In this document: piece by piece, positions 1 through 12,027 of the stretch | Layout of the letters: each line of letters starts with the position of its first letter | Position numbering within the stretch: position 1 is the first letter of the stretch | NCBI GenBank assembly: GCA_949130485.1 | Contig: OX422185.1 | Coordinates: 339,501-403,500, forward strand | DNA length: 64,000 nucleotides | Direction of reading: 5' to 3' | Origin: Agelas oroides | Taxonomy: Eukaryota; Porifera; Demospongiae; Agelasida; Agelasidae | The notes under the pieces: generated by a model | What the model was told of the DNA's origin: nothing | The model's input: only the letters and a program-made list of their open reading frames with translations | Databases searched by the model: none | Translations under genes and position numbers: made by a program

Positions 1-1740
1 TCTCAACTTGGGACGACACACCTTGACACACCCATATCTCCTAATGGGACGCCTTCGGAACGTATATCCCAGTAGCAGTGTCAGTGAGACGACTGCCATG
101 CAACCCTGGAGCAGAAGAGGTGTGCTGTTCATGACCTCCCCCACCCCCCATCTTGCCGCCCTCCACTGGACCGGGAGAGGGCGGCAGGCGTAGCGAGACT
201 GGCGGCAGTAGTTGAGTCCGATTCGAGCCCGCCACGTAGCGAGATCGATCCCCATTTCTACCTCCGTCTGATCTTCGAAAACAGCAACACAAAGAAATTC
301 TCACAGTCTGACAACCACAACACATGACAAGAATGCTTTGGGCTCCAACGCCCTCGAGGTGGTCTGACCCAAGCGTGTTGCACGCGCTCGGGGTCTGGCT
401 TCGCCGGACTACTCTCGAGGCGAGTTCTAAGGGGGTGGGGCTAGATTCCAATGTTCCGTTGAATGAGCGCTGATCCTTGCTCTAGTCTGGCCTGAGAGAC
501 TATCCTGCCTCTTCCTAGTATGAACCCATGCAGATCCTCGGGCATTGTGGCTGTCTCTGCTAAGTTCTAACATTCCCACCTACACAGTGTGTTGACTGGG
601 AGAAACTTGACATTTTCATGATTGTACAACAGGACACAATCTTCCCATGACATGTACGTTGATTGAAGGGGGGAGGAAGTGAGATGCCACCATTTTAATA
701 GCGAAAGAACGTTACAATCCATAAGCTGTACACTACAATTAAGGTTGCTCAATATAGCTAGCATACAAATGGTAAAACACTAGCAGTATGCTGAATGTGT
801 AAGGAATTTTATATCTTTCCAGGCTTCACAAATATGGAAGAACTATAGCTGTCCATCTGGAGCTCAACTGGCAGTATCCACTGAGTGAGTTTAGTTCCAA
901 GCAAACAAGGACTGCTCTTAGTGAATCAACTTCACCTTTCACTAAGGACCACTATGGTAAATATTCAAGTACCAAACCTTCCAACCTCCTCTTAGTTTCA
1001 TTCCCAGCCCAAACTTTTCACATGCTATGCAGAAAAATTGTGTGTGGACACTTTCAATACGTAGGAAACCTGAGGCCTAGTTATAAATGTATAGGAATTA
1101 TGTTGCACCAATCAGATTGCTCTGTGATAGTTTGCAATTAACACCTACAATTACTGACCTGACCTGTATGTTAACTGGCCCCAGTTTTCCTAACAAAAAG
1201 TGTCCAGATCCTATTTTTCTGTGGTGCGGGACATGCATCTGGAGTAGTGTTGTCTGTGAATGTGAGTGTGGTCGACCTTACTCCTTCACGAGTGTGAACT
1301 ATGTCAATGCGCATTAAAATCTACTGGCACTGTATAATTCTTTGGACAATATTTATTACTGATGAGAGTAAACACTAGTCCTTGCTCTTTCCACTGAATA
1401 CTTCATGAGAGAGCCTAAATAGCTAGCACAGGTACTAAGAATTTATCTGCATATGAGTGAATAAATAAACTCTCCTACTGTCCTACACTTCATGGCTTAC
1501 AGTGCTATTAGACTAGACATAATACACATACACTGCACTGCCTAGTAGGAGAGCCTGAAGAGAGCCTGGGAATGAAGCTAGCCTCCTGGAAAACTGACCA
1601 TTGTTCAGGAGCGTATTTAAACACCAAGTTAGCCCCTTTTGAGCCTTCCCTATCATGACACCAATCGAGTCAGAATGTACGAGTGGCTTTGAATACCGTA
1701 TTTATTCAAACAAAACGCATGATCCAATCTAGTGCAAGAA
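1..1740 (-). repeat. Duplicated upstream flank of a further array copy (unit 0)
   Basis: This stretch matches 18348-19700 and, with insertions, 46770-52760. All three lie immediately upstream (minus strand) of a 2A leader exon. Positions 1-255 read on the minus strand as the upstream half of the extended leader frame (ATG at 255, starting M-G-I-D-L-A-T-W), open to the window edge. The leader exon of this copy should therefore lie just left of position 1. The remainder to about 1740 is non-coding flank that probably contains the promoter region. No TATA box or transcription start can be assigned from sequence alone. Confidence 0.75.
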
Positions 1741-3780
1741 GTTGGGTGGATTAAAAAAAAATTCAGTCAGTTTATTTTGTGACAACAAAGAGCGGTCAAG
1801 AACAATTTCCAGGAAAAGAGCTATCCCATTAATGTTCTATTTTGGCATTTGTAAGACCTTTTGTGGCTGCAGCTGCTACTGTGTACCAAGAACCTCACTT
1901 CCGTAGAACTGAAGGTCAGGAACTCTTTGCATTTCTGTTTGACCAAAAATTTATTTGCTTGAATCCATTGCAACGCTAGCCTCGTCCCCAGGCCCCTCCC
2001 CCCCCCCCCCGAGGAGAGGCCTGGTACACACTGTTTGCGCATGCGCATAATATCCCCAGTTTTTAGGGGATTCGTAAAATAATGGATACTTACCGTACAC
2101 TAAGTACGTATACGAACCGTTCATGTTCGTTTCACGCAAATGAGCGAGAGTGAGGCTCTGAAGTGTGGCTGCTTCTCCGGGAAAATCGCTGTTTGGTAAA
2201 GCTTTATCGTGCGCCATTTCTGTTGTAAAGGCTGGTTATGTTCAAGACGGAGCCGCTACAAGTTGTGTACAAAGAGAGATACCAGTAAGTGTTTTGGCTA
2301 CGAACGGGCCTTTTTGGTTTGTTACCTTTCTGTTTGAGAGTAAGTTTTGAAGAAATGATACTGCCACGTAGTACTCTAGTAGTATTCCTCAAGTCAAATT
2401 GCCGCTGGAGTCTATTTCGAAGAAAGCTTTGTATTCTTGGTTAGTATAATCTTCCGCATACGGACAAGATAAGTGCACGAAGCTTTTTACGGAAAATATA
2501 ACGGAATATATCGCGCATGCGCAAACAGTGTGTACCAGGCCTCTCCTCGGGGGGGGGGGCCTGGGGACGAGGCTACTGCAACGCATGATGTGCAAGAAAT
2601 TCAATTCCTGGAATTTATGGGTGGCTCTAACTTATATGTCCACTCAAATTATTTAATTTGCATGTGTTTTTTTATTGGAATAAATACTTCTCCAATAGCT
2701 CCAGAACAGGACTGACTTCAGATAACAACCATCTCACTACACATGTGACATTGTGCATACGTAGTGTGTATTATAACTTGTCTTTCAGTCCACTCCTCCC
2801 CTTTGCCCCTCGACTCTTACCCCTCCAACCTTCCCTCCCTTTTCCCCTTTCCCCACTTCCCTTCTTTATCCTGCATGTGGTGGTGGTGGAGATAGTCACC
2901 AAAACAAGCCCGCCCCCCCCCCCCCCACACACACACACACACACACACACATGCATCCTCCCCCTCCTTCCACACACACTGAAATCATTCTCACACAAAG
3001 ACACAACCTCCCCACTACATGTATGTTGGCTGGATTGTGGATAGGTTAGATGGCTGTGATGTGTGTAAAACCAAAGCTCAAGAGCACAACAGGATATTGA
3101 TATGGTGCCACAATATGTATTACTCTCATGCTCTACTTTCCTCCCCACCAACGTACCCTTCACTCCTTTCTTCCCTCCTGTCTCACACACATCTTCCACT
3201 ATGTGTTTGGAGAGACAAGTTACTTAGTCACATGACTCAAAGCCATTGATCAGTAATGCAAGAGACGTGATGAGTAGGTGTTGGCATGTCTGCGTCATTG
3301 AACACAAGTATGCTAAATCAACACATTCCACATCTATAAATACCCTATTCCAGTGCAACACTACTAATATTGCTATGTCTCTATATTCAAGTTCTGAATG
3401 CTGTAGTACTGTCACTTTCCAAAAAAATGGCTGCTAAGAACCAATCCTCAGTAGCCACTGTTAAAGTGGCAGTGAACCCAGTACCACACCAGTCTCATGC
3501 CCAGTCCACATGCAGTCTTGACATGAGACCAGTACCACACTGCACAGTTAATTGGTATGTACATCAATTATAACTAAGATACAAAATATGGGGAATGTGT
3601 ATATAAAGGGTATAATACAAACCAACATACCATATATGGTTATACAATAGTCATCTCACAATTATGACACAGAAAATAACATGCACGCGGGTGATAGAAA
3701 TTTAAAGAAATCAGGGATATGCAAAATTAATATAATAATAGAAGCTTGAGGGTTGAAAAATTACTTCAGTCACTGCTAGT
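1740..3780. other. Spacer between unit 0 and gene A
   Basis: No gene is recognised here. The block is related to 52760-54870, which occupies the same place before gene C. Shared landmarks are the pyrimidine-rich block near 2800-2870, the text around 3045-3110, and the line around 3230-3270. It contains the MITE at 1977-2576 and a C-run followed by a CA microsatellite at about 2911-2952. Open frames crossing the CA and pyrimidine tracts are low-complexity artefacts. Confidence 0.6.
1977..2576. mobile_element. 600-bp hAT-like MITE with 8-bp target duplication
   Basis: The ends are inverted repeats beginning TAGCCTCGTCCCCAGGCC. They continue through a C/G run and a GCGCATGCGC palindrome for about 80 bp. 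The direct repeat TGCAACGC sits at 1969-1976 and again at 2577-2584, an exact 8-bp target site duplication as expected for hAT elements. There is no internal coding capacity. The related spacer at about 53060-53075 has the empty site, with one copy of the target. Confidence 0.8.
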
Positions 3781-5085
3781 TCAATGCTGAAATTTCTGCA
3801 AATACAGATCCACATTGTGATGGCCCATGGTTTCAGCCCACTGACGAGGTGTTGCACTAGGTACACCTCTTATGTTAGGAGGGCACTTCAGCTCCTCAAC
3901 AAAGAACTGAACTATTTTTAAGTGGCCTTTTCCGGCTGCATAGTGGAGGGGAGTATTCTTCCAAATGTCTGTTTGGTTCGGATTGCAATGTTTCTCTAAG
4001 GTGACGAATTTCACAATGTCTAAATGTCCCATGGCTGCGGCAAGATGAAGTGGCATTCGTTTGTTTCTATCCAAACATGATGGGTCACACCCTTGTTCAT
4101 CAATCAAAGACTTCACAATGTGTACATGGCCCCCATAAGCAGCACTATGAATAGGGGTACGACCAGACTGGCCTGGAATGTTTGGACTACATTTTAGATC
4201 TGCAATAAAGAATTTAAGTACTTCCAAGTGGCCATAACGTGCTGCCAAATGGATGGGAGCATTACCAGGAGAGTTTCTAGATATTGGACTACAGTGCTTT
4301 TCCAAGGTAAGGAATTTCACAATGTTTAAATGTCCATTTTGTGCAGCACGATGCAGTGGTGTTCGTTTGTTTCTATCCAAACATGATGGGTCACACCCTT
4401 GTTCATCAATCAAATACTTCATAATGTGCAGATGACCCCCTGAAGCAGCAGCATGAAGAGGGGCACGGCCATACTCACCTGAAATATTAGGACTACATTT
4501 TAGATCAGTGATGAAAAATCGAAGTATGTCTATGTGGCCATTCAGTGCAGCAATGTGTAAAGGAGTGTTCTTCTTCTTTGTTTTCAGAGAAGGCATGAGG
4601 TCCTTCATTGGTTTGTACTTCTCAACCTCCTCAGTTAGAAGTTTGACCATGTTGAGACCACCTCTCACACAACTAATGTGTAATGGAGTCCATCCATCCT
4701 CATCCTGACACAGTGGTTCCACCTGCTGCTCAGTAACAAGATACTTGACCGCATCGAAGTGAGCACGTTCAGTAGCCACATGAAGTGGTGTTCTCCCATA
4801 TTGACCTATACATGCAGGGTTGCAGTTTCCCTCCTCAATGAAATACTTGATTACATTTAAGCTTCCTCCTCGTGCAGCTGCGTGAAGAGCAGTGTTTCCA
4901 TGTTTGTCTTTCTGAAGTGGATTTTGGTGTTCTTTATCTGTAAGAAACTTGATTCTGTCCAGGTCCCCTCTCTTGGCAGCAAGATGCAGTTCAGGTATAT
5001 TCTCAGTTAACTGATGCCCACTAGATATCTGAAGATTGCTCTCAAATTCCTCATCCAGTCCACCTAGTTCTTTAGATAATGGGTC
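3781..5085 (-). CDS. Gene A terminal exon: about 12 ankyrin repeats
   Basis: The acceptor is ACAATACAG|GACCC, phase 0, and the exon is open for 434 codons to a TGA at 3781-3783. It starts D-P-L-S-K-E-L and then runs into repeats with the T-P-L-H-x-A-A signature. Repeat 4 carries a basic insert (K-T-K-K-K). Repeats 6-8 form the three-repeat block that is multiplied in C. The final repeat is degenerate (A-T-P-R-Q-W-A-E-T). Ankyrin arrays are protein-binding solenoids; the ligand cannot be inferred. Confidence 0.9.
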   Translation of the reverse strand, partial: DPLSKELGGLDEEFESNLQISSGHQLTENIPELHLAAKRGDLDRIKFLTDKEHQNPLQKDKHGNTALHAAARGGSLNVIKYFIEEGNCNPACIGQYGRTPLHVATERAHFDAVKYLVTEQQVEPLCQDEDGWTPLHISCVRGGLNMVKLLTEEVEKYKPMKDLMPSLKTKKKNTPLHIAALNGHIDILRFFITDLKCSPNISGEYGRAPLHAAASGGHLHIMKYLIDEQGCDPSCLDRNKRTPLHRAAQNGHLNIVKFLTLEKHCSPISRNSPGNAPIHLAARYGHLEVLKFFIADLKCSPNIPGQSGRTPIHSAAYGGHVHIVKSLIDEQGCDPSCLDRNKRMPLHLAAAMGHLDIVKFVTLEKHCNPNQTDIWKNTPLHYAAGKGHLKIVQFFVEELKCPPNIRGVPSATPRQWAETMGHHNVDLYLQKFQH

Positions 5086-8000
5086 CTGTATTGTAGTTCA
5101 ATTTAGAGTTCACTTGCTGAGACAATATCCAATGTAATATTAAGGGTGGTCGGAACTAACAACTGCGTGCATCAAAAGTATGCAAAAAGGTGTTGTCATA
5201 AAACAACCTGGGCAATTATTTTGATGACTCGAAGCCACTTACTGGAAGTTGTGCCTGCATTTACATTGCACCAAGGAGCTAGGCTGGATTACTGTACACT
5301 GGAGGCAATTCTTTCCCAAAGAGTGTTTATTTCTGAGATTACAACCCCTAGCATGTGCTCCCCCAATTAGTTCCAACCACTCTTAATGAACGCACTTAGA
5401 CTAGTCAATTTACCAATAATAAGTAGGAGTGGAGGTTAGGTAGTCATGTTGATGTAAAAACCACTTGACAATGTTTCCATGCTACAAGGTATGTGAGAGG
5501 TTCATTTTATTTATGCATGTAATGAGAGTGCGCACCGCATTAGCTACATCCGTCTACGCAAAGAATGCTTTGTATTAACCTTAAGTTAAGTATTACACAA
5601 GGTTTCTTCCCTCAGATATGCATAGCGCTTGAGGCTGTGCTTCTCAAACTCCATGCAAAGCTCGCTCCAGGGAGGGCGCTCATTCGAGTAAACTTTGACC
5701 GTATACAGGAAATTGGGCCAAAAGTAGGGGTGGGCACTCTTTCGTGAGTGGGCGCTCTTTCGCAAGACTACGGTACATACACACATTCACTGACCTCTTC
5801 ATCATCTGAAAACCTGTGTGAGCTTCTGTCATCTGTGATAATACTGGAACATGTCCAAATAGCAGAGTCTGCATCAATGTCAGGTATTGTCAGTGCTGCC
5901 TGAAACACTGGGCCCCTCAGTTCTGCAAAAAATTCTAAAATGGAAGGGTCATGTCAAAGGCTTATCAAGCCACTGAAATGAAATGAGTATTTACCAATTT
6001 AGGCAATAGCCTGTGCTGCGAAGCTCAATTTGGAGTTACTATAAATAGAAGCAATTTCTTTTTACACATAAGGGTGTATCGACCACAAAGTAAACAGCAA
6101 AACCAACTTTCTGCCTTCAGTTTTGTAGCTACAACAGATATTTAAAGGAAAATGTATAAAGCAAACATAAATTTGCAACCTTCAGTGTTGCATTCTTTAG
6201 CCAGTAGCAGCCTCATTCCAAGGCCCCGCCCAGCTTTTCCAAGCAGCCAGTAGTACAATAAGTATGATAGCTAGTTAGTAAACTTTGTGTGTCTACAGTC
6301 TACAAACCCGGTACACTGTTCGTGACTTACCACTGTCATCCGGTTCAGATCCATTCTCATCTCCCTACAAAAGGAAAGAACAGTGTTAAAGATTTATTCT
6401 GAGTCAAAGTAGAGGAAATTGAAAAGCTGGCAGTCACTGAGGATTGGATCTTGAGCCAGAACTGCCAATGCTCTGACCACTAGTTGCAATCACCAGGCGA
6501 CCACCAGTTCTTGCCAATCCCCTTTATGCAGGTACCAAATGCTTTAGTCGTACACCAGTGACTACAAACCTTGGTAGCAAACTGGTAGTCTCCACAGGTC
6601 AATCTGATCACACCCTCTACTGCCAGGGCCCTCTTTTGCACACTGGACAGTGGAAATATCTCCTCCTGCACAAATGAGGGTATCTGGAAGATGAGCCGCA
6701 AACACCCCTCTTCCACTCGACAGAGACGTAAAACACTTTGTGGTGTAACACAGAATACTCTACTAAGTCTGTATTCAAACTTCTTCAGCTCTTTCACAGT
6801 GAATCTTTCGTACACTGAATCTAGCTTCACAACTAAATCGGCATGGTTAGCTTTGCTCATAGACCCATAGACTGGGGGACATTCGTAAATTCTACGCTTT
6901 GAGTATTCGTCAAACTCTTTCTTGTAGTTTTGAAGCTCAGCTCTGTCCTGGTCTGTGCCAAGTTTATGGACAATGTGTTCAATCACATGGTAGTTGAAAA
7001 AGGAGAAGTAGTCTTCAATTACCAACAAAACATCTTCAATACTTCGTGCAGTCCGAAGCTCTTGCGAAAAGGTTTGAAACACAGGCTTCAGAGAATCCTT
7101 GGAGACTGGGTCAAATGCACCCAAGGACAAGAGATGGACAACTAGCCTCTCCACAGGAATATTTCGCTGACGCAGTGACTCATAGACTGTAGAATGTAGA
7201 TGCCAGAATTTATGCACGATGTCCTCTGATTCTACACACAATCTGATACTGAGTCCCTCCTGTTGCTCAGGGGTGAGTCCACTTTCCTTGAGGTATGGGA
7301 ATGAGCTAGTTGTTGAAGTGGTGGTGGGAGAGCCAGTCTTAAGGGGATTCAGAGTCTCCTCACTCTGAGCAGAAGAGCTGGGTTCAGGACTGACACTAGC
7401 ACCTTCTGAAGTAAACATGCCATCAGATGTTGGTTTGCTAGTACATGATTCTTCCTGCTTTCTGAAGGTAGATTGCTTGTTGGTTTGAGGAGCTGCAGCT
7501 GAAACCACTGAGACAAGAGACAGAGTAATTCTGTTAGCAGTCTCTCAAAAACGTTTCTAGCTTCGTCCACTATTGTCACCAAGAGTGGATAAAGTGCCAT
7601 GGTATTCACAACACTACCATAGTATATATATATACTTCTACATACACATTTTGTAATAACCTGTTACTTAGAATGTTACCTGAATGTTGTTCAGCAATGG
7701 TCAGAGCAAGTGCACAATTGTCTCCAGCTGCAGGGTGTGCTACTACTTTCACCACAGCTCGCCATGTTGGTTCACCAAATCTCTCCACATTGTAGTTTCT
7801 TTTCAGCCAGCAGGTGAGCATTTCTGACAAACATTCTTTAGGCTTCCCAGGGTTGCTTTCTTGAATTGTTTCCAGACGTCCAGACTCAATTCGGAGACCT
7901 CTACCGATGGCCTTCCAACTACCAGCAACCGGCATCATCTCTGTCAGTATATCAAAGTGATCATCTTCTCCTACCACAAAGAAGTGACATCTGATCAATA

Positions 8001-11000
8001 CAATTATCCTGTAGGTTTATACAATGTATTACCATATAGCCGGAAAATTGAATTTGGTGGCTAGGCGATGGGAGTTGCAACCGCCAAATTAAAATCCGCT
8101 AATATTATTTTTGCCCAGAATGAGTAATGATGTAATGCATGCATTTGTGCTGTTGGCCCCATCCAGTGCACCTGTACATGTAATCCTCACTCCGCCAGTC
8201 ATAGGCTCACCTATATGCTCTGCCTGCGTGCTTCATCCATGCAATGCTTAAGATGATGTAATATGCTTCTGAGGCGCCACCACCAAATTTAAACTCTGCC
8301 AATACTTTTTCACGGCCAGTTCGGGGCCAAATCGCCAAAATTAAAGACCACCAATATTTCCGGCATCACTCACTTCCAGTTAATGCATAGTATTTACACA
8401 TGTTGGTGCTCAATATGACCTCTCAACCAACACTATTTCTAACCTAATGGTGTATTATCCACAGTAGGGAGTACCTTATCCACCTTATCAGATCCTGCAT
8501 GGAGAACAAAATAAGATACCAGCTAACCAAATTAAATGCCAATTCTGCCATGGGATGAACATGAGTACAAGTTTGTATATATAATAATAAGCTGATTGGT
8601 CATATGTTGTTTGTCGTGACACTATTTTATGTTATCACTTGTCTTTCAGTCACTACAACATACAGCAACTTAACACATTTTGGGAATGGGCCCATTGATC
8701 ACTAGACTGTTTCTCGCTGGGAGGCACATGGGCACAAAGACTACTTACTCTATTACCTCCATTGTAACAAATGAGTGAGTGTGGAGTCAAGAATATGTTC
8801 AGAATGTAATTCACAAGTCATGAATAGTAATGTTGAAGTGTGAATACTTGCTGAGTCATGAGTTGATGTCTACAGTGTGCTTACCATCTTCTAGTTATCA
8901 TGAACTACTCATTAATACCAGCCCATAATTGGACTACGATATATTATACCGTGTATAATATATCGTAGCCTTGTTACACAGAGTTTGGGACTATTTCCTT
9001 TGCCTGCCGAGTCACATTTCTTGAATAAATTTTACATCTACAATATTGTCCACCGCTTGTCTGACATAGTAGTGCAATGACATAGTGTGCTTGTGTACTT
9101 ATAGTTATCATAAACTGCTCAATGTTCGCTAAACTGGCTCCTGATTGGAATACAATATGTGCTGTGCAGACTTGCCACCTATATCACATAGAGTGTATGG
9201 CTCTATCCTTTGCCTGCCAAGTCAGGTTTCCTGAATAAATTTTACAAGTATAATTATGTGAATATTGTGCACTCCTCAACAAACTGCCATGACAAAGTGA
9301 AAGTTGCGTTCTTCTAGTTATCATTAGCCTGAGCAAGCCTCGTTCCCAGGCTGAATGTTTTTCTCCTCCCACACAGCCTGGGAATGAGGTAAACATGAAC
9401 CTGAGCAAGCTGACTACAAATGTGCAAGAGATGTTATTCCAACATGTAAAGCATTGTGGGTGTACACGTCTTTTGTGAGTAGATACTTTACCTCTTGCTC
9501 CCTATCTCCATTACATCTGAAAATCCACTACTACCAGTAGTAGACATTCTTTTCCTCTGAGGTTCACTCGCACACTATCTCTCCAGGGCTGGAGGGAGGT
9601 ACTTTAGACTAGTATGGTCAAGGGGTGTGGCTTTTCAGACTATATATGGCCCTGAGTTGATAAGTACATGCGAAAACGTGCAAATTGTAGGGGGCCTGGG
9701 GGCATGCTTGCCCGGGAAAATGTACGTTTTTGCTAGAATTGCTTCTGAGGTCATGTTTGGGCCAGAATCTTGACTCTAGTCCTACCTGTAGTCACTGCAA
9801 CTAGTGAAGCCACTTGAAGCGAATGAACGCCTGAAATTGCCGTCTCACAGGAGCACTTTTTGCAAACTTTCGAGTGGCTGAAAGTCTTGATTTGGCCTCT
9901 TTTTGTAGTCATGCAACCCTGAATTTCGCACATGTTAGCCCCGCTCCCATTTCTCAGACTAGTCTCACATCTGAAATTTATGGCATATGGAAAGTCGTGA
10001 AAGCCTCATGTCTATATGCATTGCCTGCACGAGGCTTACTTGGTGTGTGTGTATGCCTAGCACAAAAGTAATTTGACAGCAAATTGAAATACTAGTTCAA
10101 GGGGCCCCATATATTTCACTAAGGTTCACTAGCTTCAGAAATGGTCCATGCATTTTAGTAAGGTTGCATTACTAGTTTTGGGGGGTCCATATATTTCAAA
10201 ACATAAGGACCTAAGGGAGAACAATTATTTCAGAGGGGGTCCATATAAATATTTCCATCTAGCTCTGAAATATATGTTCCGGGAAGTGCTATTATTTGGG
10301 GAACCATTTTGGGGGTGCCCAATTTTATCAGGACAGGATGTTCCAGAAGACTCAAAAAAGTGAGGAAAAAGTCTCGCAATAATTTGAACATCAACAGCTA
10401 TGACAAAACGCTGGACCTAGTGGAGGCTACGCATACATATTAAGGTTAAAATCCAAGCAATGCCATTTCCTCTTCCTCGAAAACTGGTATTGTCCAAGCC
10501 GTATTACCAGCCATACCGATGCCGACAGCACTTCTCTTTATATGAGAGACATCATTGTGGTGGTCTATAACTTACTAAGGTTTGGTTTATTGAATGAGAT
10601 ATGCTTGCACACGTACAACTTTGCATCATGAACATAAGGACATTTACAGTACAACATATACATAAGTTAGGTGTTACACTAATTGGGGCGAGCCTGAGCG
10701 AGCCCCACACTAGCGTGACTTCATTGCGCACGTGCGTGTGTATGTTTGCTTGCTTGCTTGTTTGGACCGACCACTTACCGTAAATTTTAAATGAGCGCAT
10801 TCAAATATTTCACGAAGATCGATATCGTGAAGCATGTGGAAGGCCAGTGGAGTCGGAGTGCAGTGTTGACGACCCGGAGCGAAGACGACTGAAGTTGAAG
10901 CATGCGTGGCAACTTAATTCTGATTTGTGCTTGTATCGACGACGGCAGGCCGCTCACAGGCAGTAAAAATATGGACGGTAGCTAGGTGACTGCCGGGGTC

Positions 11001-11781
11001 GCTTCAGGTAGGGCCATGCATAAATGGTACTCATAAACGCCAGAAATTTAGCTCATGATTTCGGCGTAAAGCTTAGTCCATGCATGTGTACAGCCACGTT
11101 AGCTGCCCTGGCTGGAGAAATGGCTGGCATATGCATAGTGAGGACTTACTAGTTACGTATGCGTTATCAAATTCGACAGTGACACATCCTGTTGTGTGCC
11201 ATGACAAAGTAGTAAATCAGCAGTTTGCTGCTTGCTCAGGCTCGCCCCATGATGATGATAATCATCTCACTAGTAATGTCATTATGTGAATAGATCACTG
11301 GACTACTATAAATCAGCAAAAGGCAGTCACTTACATGTCACCTGTAGAAGTGTTTGGAACAAATGAGGTGCTCTTTTAAGAGCTGATTAAGGGATCAAGA
11401 TTGACTTCAAATGGCAAGAGTCAACCAAATAAAGTTTTACCAATGCTAAGCAGGCATGGCTACCCTTTTGTCCTCCTAGCAACTGTAAATCAAGCCATGA
11501 AGAGCTTCAGAGGTAAAACGATCAAGCAATCAACCGTAAATTTCAGCAATCCAAATCTTGATCCCCATTTCTGTGTGATCACTGACTACCTGTAATACAG
11601 CATAGATCTATGAATATCAGAAACTTCTCTGAAAAAGAAAAAAAGAACATGTATTACAACAACCTTCTTTCCCTGTAGGACCAGGATTTCTCTCCACATC
11701 TCCTGCCATCAGCAGTAGCGCCAGCACCACTGCACACACACCCAGCGATACGAACACACCAATAATGTCCGTATCCGCCAT
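3781..11781 (-). CDS. Gene A: 2A leader - Death domain - ankyrin protein
   Basis: Seven exons, minus strand: 11781-11673, 8494-8444, 7970-7680, 7507-6570, 6364-6331, 5922-5795, 5085-3781. Total 2856 nt, 951 aa, with all phases consistent. Order: hydrophobic leader (about 5-25) ending DVERNPGP; a 17-codon linker; Death domain (about 54-150; W-K-x-I-G-x-x-L-R-I, then G-E-P-T-W-R); an uncharacterised middle domain (about 151-463); an acidic linker; about 12 ankyrin repeats (about 518-951). The 2A motif should make ribosomes skip before the last Pro, releasing a cytosolic Death-ankyrin protein. Oddity: the exon-1 donor is GG instead of GT. A GAAG|GTTGTA donor 9 nt further on keeps the phase and would add three codons. 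The middle exon is 168 nt shorter than in C and lacks the Cys-rich segment. A 6.3-kb transposon lies 247 bp upstream of the start codon. The model is strong by comparison; expression and partner proteins are unknown. Confidence 0.8.
5139..5387. mobile_element. 249-bp MITE in the last intron of gene A
   Basis: The termini are inverted: ATTAAGGGTGGTCGGAACTAA on the left, and the reverse complement of the right end reads ATTAAGAGTGGTTGGAACTAA. The matching intron of gene C keeps only the left end (from about 56549), followed by different sequence. This points to an old insertion partly replaced in C. Confidence 0.6.
6570..7507 (-). CDS. Gene A middle exon, uncharacterised domain
   Basis: The acceptor is TTGTCTCAG|TGG (phase 1) and the donor AAG|GTTTGT (phase 0). 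It encodes about 312 residues: a Ser/Thr-rich linker, then a predicted mainly helical region. Conserved landmarks across A, B and C are Y-F-S-F-F-N-Y-H-V-I-E-H-I-V, L-G-T-D-Q-D-R-x-E-L-Q, K-R-R-I-x-E-C-P-P, L-R-L-C-R-V-E-E-G-C and the end C-G-D-Y-Q-F. I do not recognise it as a named domain and believe it recurs in sponge multi-domain proteins. Unlike B and C, copy A lacks the F-G-C-G-C-G segment. Confidence 0.85.
7680..7970 (-). CDS. Gene A Death-domain exon
   Basis: The 291-nt exon is bordered by TGTGGTAG|GAGAAG and CATTCAG|GTAACA, both phase 1, so it is a symmetric, shuffle-capable module. It encodes about 97 residues with a Death-fold pattern: hydrophobic start (D-I-L-T-E-M-M), W-K-A-I-G-R-G-L-R-I, E-C-L-S-E-M-L-T-C-W-L, then P-T-W-R-A-V-V-K-V-V and A-L-A-L-T-I-A-E-Q-H. 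Death domains pair with other Death domains in apoptosis and innate signalling. The matching exons in B and C are exactly the same length. Confidence 0.85.
8444..8494 (-). CDS. Gene A 51-nt microexon between leader and Death domain
   Basis: Borders are CTCCATGCAG|GATCTGAT and ACACCATTAG|GTTAGA, phase 1 on both sides. It reads S-D-K-V-D-K-V-L-P-T-V-D-N-T-P-L. The same 51 nt occur at 39572-39622 and 60493-60543 with intact splice sites. Differences are mostly synonymous, apart from one K/Q/E position and one V/I position. That pattern supports coding use although the exon is too short for ORF finding. Confidence 0.8.
   Translation of the reverse strand, partial: DLIRWIRYSLLWIIHH
10684..11249. 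mobile_element. About 570-bp MITE in intron 1 of gene A
   Basis: The ends are inverted repeats, GGGGCGAGCCTGAGC on the left and GCTCAGGCTCGCCCC on the right. The interior is more GC-rich than the host intron and has no protein-coding frame of note. No clear target duplication was found, so the superfamily is left open. Confidence 0.6.
11673..11781 (-). CDS. 2A leader exon of gene A
   Basis: This exon encodes 36 codons plus one base: M-A-D-T-D-I-I-G-V, a hydrophobic stretch of about 17 residues, then A-G-D-V-E-R-N-P-G-P-T. D-V-E-x-N-P-G-P is the complete 2A consensus at which ribosomes skip the Gly-Pro bond. The start context has G at -3 and G at +4. The donor reads ACAG|GGAAAG, so the GT is lost; B and C have ACAG|GTAAA. 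The frame stays open upstream to the transposon at 12028, so a longer leader starting further upstream is possible in principle. Confidence 0.8.
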
Positions 11782-12027
11782 CCCCCTGACCTCTGCACTC
11801 GGGACAGAGCCACCCGCTCTCAACTTGGGACGACACACCTTGACACACCCATATCTCCTAATGGGACGCCTTCGGAACGTATATCCCAGTAGCAGTGTCA
11901 GTGAGACGACTGCCATGCAACCCTGGAGCAGAAGAGGTGTGCTGTTCATGACCTCCCCCACCCCCCATCTTGCCGCCCTCCACTGAACCGGGAGAGGGCG
12001 GCAGGCGTATCGAGACTGGCGGCAGTA

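Larger units (their letters stand above)
7971..11672 (-). other. Introns 1 and 2 of gene A
   Basis: Apart from the microexon at 8444-8494 and the MITE at 10684-11249, I see no gene. Segments near 8640-9300 are shared with the same introns in B (about 41460-41800) and C (about 61200-61600), confirming duplication of the whole unit. A tract at 10090-10300 repeats the phrase GGTCCATATATTTCA. The sequence from 11280 to 11590 is also shared with introns B (42230-42400) and C (63190-63400). Confidence 0.6.

Noticed and set aside
6930-7145. Plus-strand frames inside the Death, middle and ankyrin exons
   Set aside because: They are antisense shadows of minus-strand exons that have matched splice sites and family similarity.
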